From: Zoogloeaceae bacterium
GTDB taxonomy: Bacteria > Pseudomonadota > Gammaproteobacteria > Burkholderiales > Rhodocyclaceae
Length of the DNA stretch: 9,962 nucleotides
NCBI GenBank assembly: GCA_015657735.1
Contig: SSSX01000734.1
Span: forward strand, 1 to 9,962
Direction: 5' to 3'
The notes under the pieces are model-generated. The model saw only the letters and a list, made by a program, of their open reading frames with translations, searched no databases and had not been told where the DNA came from. Position numbers and translations under genes: made by a program. Of this stretch, positions 7,150-9,962 are shown one piece after another (the stretch's first letter is position 1; the number at the start of each line of letters is the position of its first letter).

Positions 7150-7153
7150 GGAG
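7150..7153 (+). promoter_or_regulatory. Shine-Dalgarno site of the adhesin gene
   Basis: GGAG (within GGAGAG) ends 6 nt before the ATG at 7160 and is the strongest ribosome-binding site in this half of the window. It fixes the adhesin start at 7160, which matches where LapA-type retention modules begin. Confidence 0.75.
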
Positions 7154-7159
7154 AGCTTC

Positions 7160-9962
7160 ATGGCCACCCCGTCCGTCCCGACCAACGCCACCGTCAACCC
7201 CAACGCCAAGGGCACCGTCGTCTTCGTGCAGGGCGAAGCCTGGCTGCGCGACAGCGACGGCAGGCTGACCCCGGTCAAGCCGGGCGACGCGGTCGGCGAC
7301 GGCCTGGTGATCGTCACCGGCCCGGATGCGGTCGTCGAACTGCAACTGCCCGGCGGCACCCGGCTCAGCGTCGGGCCGGACCGTGAGCTGCTGCTCAACG
7401 ACGAACTCCTCGCCACCGCCGCGCCGGAGCGCAGCGAAAACGTCGTCTCCAGCCAGGGCGCCGAAGCCGACAAGGTCATCCAGGCCCTCAACAACGGCGC
7501 CGACCCCTTCGACGATCTCGACAACCCGGCGGCCGGCCTCGCCGGCGGCGGCGTCGGCGACCAGACCCACGACTTCGTGCGCCTAGTGCGCATCCTCGAG
7601 GATGTCACGCCGCTCGCCTTCAGCTACTCGACCACCGCCGACGGCATCGACTTCCTGCCGCTCGCCTCGGCCACCGCCCTCCCGGCCACCACCGTCGCCG
7701 TGAACACGCCGCCGGTCGCCAATACCGACAGCGCCATCGCCGCCACCGAAGACACCCCAGTCACCTTCGCCGTGCTCGGCAACGACAGCGATGCCGACGG
7801 AGATCCGCTCACCGTCACCGGCGCCAGCGTCGACCCGGCCAAGGGCAGCGTCACGGTCAACCCCGACGGCACCCTCAGCTTCACCCCCGCCGCCAACATC
7901 GACGGCCCGGTGACGATCAGCTACACCATCAGCGACGGCAAGGGCGGCACCGCCACCGCGACCGCCACCGTCGATGTCGCCGCCGTGCCCGACGCCGCCG
8001 CCCTCGGCAGCGGCGCCGGCACCGTCAAGGAAAGCACCCCGGCCCAGAGCACCGCCGCCGGCACCCTCACCATCGTCGACCCCGACGCCGGCGAGGCCGC
8101 CTTCCAGCCGCAGACCGGCACCCCGGGCAGCTACGGCAGCTTCAGCGTCGACGCCGGTGGCGCCTGGAACTACACCATCGACAACAGCAAGCCCGTCGTC
8201 CACGCTCTGAAGGACGGCGAAACGACGACCGAAACCTTCACCGTCAAGAGCATCGACGGCACCGAGACAACCGTCACCATCACCGTCATCGGCACCAACG
8301 ACGCCCCGCTCGCCGTCGCCGACAGCGCCACCACGCAGGAAGATCAGCCCGTCACGCTCACCCCGCTCGGCAACGACAGCGACCTTGACGCCGACCCGCT
8401 GACCGTCACCGGCGCCAGCGCCGCCAACGGCCAGGTCACGATCAACCCCGACGGCAGCCTGCACTACGTACCCAACCCCGACTTCACCGGCACCGACACC
8501 GTCACCTACACCATCGCCGACGGCCACGGCGGCAGCGCCACCAGCACCGTGACCATCAATGTCGCCGCGGTGAACGACATCCCCGTCGCCCAGCCCGACT
8601 CCGCCAGCACGTCGGAAGACACCCCGGTCACCTTCGCCGTCCTCGGCAACGACTCCGACGCCGACGGCGACACCCTCACCGTCACCACCGCCAGCGTCGA
8701 CCCGGCCAAGGGCAGCGTCACCGTCAACCCGGACGGCACCCTCACCTTCACCCCGGCCGCCAACGTCAATGGCGCGGTGGCGATCAGCTACACCGTCAGC
8801 GACGGCCACGGCGGCACGTCGACGGCCACCGCCACCGTGAACATCACTGCGGTCGCCGACACCGCGGTGCTCGGCAGCGGCACCGGCTCCGTCAAGGAAG
8901 ACACCCCGGCCCAGAGCGCCGCCTCCGGCACCCTGTCGATCATCGACCCCGACGCCGGCGAAGCCGCCTTCCAGCCGCAAACAAACGCCGCCGGCGCCTA
9001 CGGCAAATTCTCGGTCGACAGCAGCGGTGCCTGGACCTACCAGATCGACAACACCCTCCCGGCCGTCCAGGCCCTGAAGGAAGGCGAGACCAAGCTCGAA
9101 ACCTTCGCCGTCGCCAGCATCGACGGCACGACCACCACCGTCACCGTCAACGTGATTGGCACCAACGACGGCCCGGTCGCCAACCCCGACACGGCCTCGA
9201 CCAGCGAAGACACCCCGGTCACCTTCGCCGTCCTCGGCAACGACAGCGATACCGACGGCGACACCCTCACCGTCACCGCCGCCAGCGTCGACCCGGCCAA
9301 GGGTTCGGTCGTCGTCAACCCGGACGGCACCCTCACCTTCACCCCGGCCGCCAACGTCAATGGCCCGGTGGCGATCAGCTACACTCTCAGCGACGGCCAC
9401 GGCGGCACGTCGACGGCCACCGCCACGGTCAACATCACCGCGGTCGCCGACACCGCCGTGCTCGGCACCGGCACCGGCACCGTCAAGGAAGACACCCCGG
9501 CCCAGAGCACCGCCGCCGGCACCCTGTCGATCATCGACCCCGACGCCGGCGAAGCCGCCTTCCAGCCGCAGGCGAGCACCGCCGGCGCCTACGGCAAATT
9601 CTCGGTCGACAGCACCGGCGCGTGGACCTACCAGCTCGACAACAGCCTCCCGGCCGTCCAGGCCCTGAAGGAAGGCGAGACCAAGCTCGAAACCTTCACC
9701 GTCGCCAGCATCGACGGCACCACCACCACCGTCACCATCAACGTGGTCGGCACCAACGACGGCCCGGTCGCCCAGCCCGACACGGCCTCGACCAGCGAAG
9801 ACATCCCGGTGACTTTTGCCGTCCTCGGCAACGACAGCGACGCCGACGGCGACACCCTCACCGTCACCGCCGCCAGCGTCGACCCAACCAAGGGTTCGGT
9901 CGTCGTCAACCCCGACGGCACGCTCACCTTCACCCCCGCCGCCAACGTCAATGGCCCGGTGG
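7160..9962 (+). CDS. Giant LapA-like type I-secreted adhesin with retention module and Ig/VCBS repeats (partial)
   Basis: The reading frame is open from ATG 7160 to the right edge (934 codons plus one base, no stop), so the C-terminus is outside the window. There is no Sec signal peptide, as expected for a type I substrate with a C-terminal signal. Residues about 17-85 (GTVVFVQGEAWLR, VKPGDAVGDG, VVELQLPGGTRLSVGPD) match the N-terminal retention module of LapA-family adhesins, which plugs the outer-membrane channel and keeps the protein on the cell surface. A linker with PAAG (123-126) is followed by the conserved segment DFVRLVRILEDVTPLAFSYS. From residue 182 the protein is tandem beta-sandwich repeats: Ig/cadherin-like units carrying NDSDADGD-type acidic motifs likely to bind calcium, and VCBS units ending GTND. 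The family role is cell-surface adhesion and biofilm formation. The transporter genes 2-4 kb upstream are the likely exporter. Confidence 0.92.
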   Translation, partial: MATPSVPTNATVNPNAKGTVVFVQGEAWLRDSDGRLTPVKPGDAVGDGLVIVTGPDAVVELQLPGGTRLSVGPDRELLLNDELLATAAPERSENVVSSQGAEADKVIQALNNGADPFDDLDNPAAGLAGGGVGDQTHDFVRLVRILEDVTPLAFSYSTTADGIDFLPLASATALPATTVAVNTPPVANTDSAIAATEDTPVTFAVLGNDSDADGDPLTVTGASVDPAKGSVTVNPDGTLSFTPAANIDGPVTISYTISDGKGGTATATATVDVAAVPDAAALGSGAGTVKESTPAQSTAAGTLTIVDPDAGEAAFQPQTGTPGSYGSFSVDAGGAWNYTIDNSKPVVHALKDGETTTETFTVKSIDGTETTVTITVIGTNDAPLAVADSATTQEDQPVTLTPLGNDSDLDADPLTVTGASAANGQVTINPDGSLHYVPNPDFTGTDTVTYTIADGHGGSATSTVTINVAAVNDIPVAQPDSASTSEDTPVTFAVLGNDSDADGDTLTVTTASVDPAKGSVTVNPDGTLTFTPAANVNGAVAISYTVSDGHGGTSTATATVNITAVADTAVLGSGTGSVKEDTPAQSAASGTLSIIDPDAGEAAFQPQTNAAGAYGKFSVDSSGAWTYQIDNTLPAVQALKEGETKLETFAVASIDGTTTTVTVNVIGTNDGPVANPDTASTSEDTPVTFAVLGNDSDTDGDTLTVTAASVDPAKGSVVVNPDGTLTFTPAANVNGPVAISYTLSDGHGGTSTATATVNITAVADTAVLGTGTGTVKEDTPAQSTAAGTLSIIDPDAGEAAFQPQASTAGAYGKFSVDSTGAWTYQLDNSLPAVQALKEGETKLETFTVASIDGTTTTVTINVVGTNDGPVAQPDTASTSEDIPVTFAVLGNDSDADGDTLTVTAASVDPTKGSVVVNPDGTLTFTPAANVNGPV
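7526..7537 (+). other. Predicted LapG protease cleavage site in the adhesin (Pro-Ala-Ala-Gly)
   Basis: Codons 123-126 read P-A-A-G, followed by LAGGGVGD and then HDFVRLVRILEDVTPL. In LapA of Pseudomonas fluorescens the calcium-dependent periplasmic protease LapG cuts between two alanines of a T/P/A-AAG motif in just this position, between the retention module and an FVRL segment. Cleavage here, between Ala124 and Ala125, would free the adhesin from the cell. The match is seen in the sequence; cleavage itself is inferred. Confidence 0.75.
7703..7987 (+). repeat. Ig/cadherin-like repeat A1 of the adhesin (95 aa)
   Basis: The first Ig/cadherin-like unit begins NTPPVANTDSAIAATEDTPV and runs through LGNDSDADGDPLTVT and VNPDGTLSFTPAANIDGPV to SDGKGGTATATATVDVAAV. 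The pattern (EDTPVT, NDSDADGD, G-VTVNPDGTL-FTPA, ISY-ISDG-GG) is that of tandem-95 / Big_9-type domains. It is more diverged than A3-A5, as is usual for the edge of a repeat array. Confidence 0.8.
7988..8302 (+). repeat. VCBS repeat B1 of the adhesin (105 aa)
   Basis: This VCBS-type unit contains TVKESTPAQSTAAGTLTIVD, PDAGEAAFQPQ, a YGSFSVDAGGAWNYTIDN core and the family ending VTVIGTND-like (ITVIGTND). It is exactly 315 bp, the same length as B2 and B3, but differs from them at more positions than those two differ from each other. Confidence 0.8.
8303..8578 (+). repeat. Divergent Ig/cadherin-like repeat A2 without a following VCBS unit
   Basis: The 92-aa unit has the tandem-95 pattern (TQEDQPVTLTPLGNDSD, INPDGSLHYVPNPDFTGTDT, YTIADGHGG) but differs from the other A units in sequence. 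Its acidic motif is NDSDLDADP, without the glycine of NDSDADGD. It passes straight into A3 with no VCBS unit between, breaking the A-B alternation. Confidence 0.8.
8579..9169 (+). repeat. 591-bp tandem repeat copy 1 (Ig-like A3 + VCBS B2)
   Basis: A composite 197-aa unit: A3 (8579-8854, 92 aa) plus VCBS B2 (8855-9169, 105 aa). It is nearly the same at DNA level as the next 591 bp, including synonymous positions, with no length change. B2 carries YGKFSVDSSGAWTYQIDN and ends NVIGTND. Confidence 0.9.
9170..9760 (+). repeat. 591-bp tandem repeat copy 2 (Ig-like A4 + VCBS B3)
   Basis: The second 197-aa composite: A4 (9170-9445) plus VCBS B3 (9446-9760). Aligned by eye with copy 1, it has scattered single-base differences and no indels. 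It retains the ALKEGETKLETF and GTNDGPVA boundaries. Confidence 0.9.
9761..9962 (+). repeat. 591-bp tandem repeat copy 3, cut by the window edge (Ig-like A5)
   Basis: The first 202 bp of a third copy, aligning without gaps to 9170-9371 with about a dozen differences by eye. It includes an unusual Ile for Thr in SEDIPV and a Thr for Ala in DPTKGS. The array clearly continues to the right of the window. Confidence 0.9.

Noticed and set aside
7583..9400. A 605-codon minus-strand open frame with internal VDGDGG-type repeats
   Set aside because: The apparent repeats are the antisense of the adhesin's VCBS and Ig-like repeats. The plus frame has a good ribosome-binding site, a retention module and family motifs; the minus frame has none of these.
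7679..9962. CRISPR array as an explanation of the regular repeats
   Set aside because: The repeats are hundreds of bases long, in frame, coding and contiguous, without short repeats separated by unique spacers.

Overview
The window is a very GC-rich (by eye about two-thirds or more G+C), densely packed stretch in which every supported gene is on the + strand. Gene order and protein style point to a proteobacterium, most likely a betaproteobacterium of the Rhodocyclales/Azoarcus-Thauera type. The phylum-level call is fairly firm. The order/family call is only inference, because no rRNA or other marker is present.

Region 1 (1-2530) is a conserved housekeeping block: the 3' end of ileS (isoleucyl-tRNA synthetase, zinc-finger tail), lspA (signal peptidase II, TTG start), fkpB (SlpA-type FKBP peptidyl-prolyl isomerase, overlapping lspA by 4 nt) and ispH (last enzyme of the MEP isoprenoid pathway). 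This ileS-lspA-fkpB-ispH order is also found in E. coli and many proteobacteria. It is followed by a small 103-aa protein of unknown function.

Region 2 (2531-2758) is a 228-nt gap that separates the housekeeping block from the next unit. It holds an AT-richer island with a TACAAT box and a short perfect hairpin.

Region 3 (2759-7020) is a tightly spaced unit. It encodes a LapB/LssB-type type I secretion ABC transporter with a cysteine-less C39-like domain, a LapC/HlyD-type membrane fusion protein, and a short LuxR/NarL-type response regulator whose receiver domain looks degenerate.

Region 4 (7021-9962) has a 139-nt intergenic region with overlapping inverted repeats, then the start of a giant repetitive adhesin that runs off the right edge (934 codons visible, no stop). 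Its N-terminus matches the LapA-type outer-membrane retention module and carries a Pro-Ala-Ala-Gly site of the kind cut by LapG protease, followed by alternating Ig/cadherin-like (about 92-95 aa) and VCBS (105 aa) repeats. The repeats settle into a near-identical 591-bp tandem period.

Together regions 3 and 4 look like a type I-secreted biofilm adhesin with its own transporter and a local regulator. The adhesin is probably held at the cell surface and released by a LapG/LapD-type, c-di-GMP-controlled switch. The outer-membrane TolC/LapE-type pore, LapD and LapG are not in this window and must lie elsewhere if the model is right.
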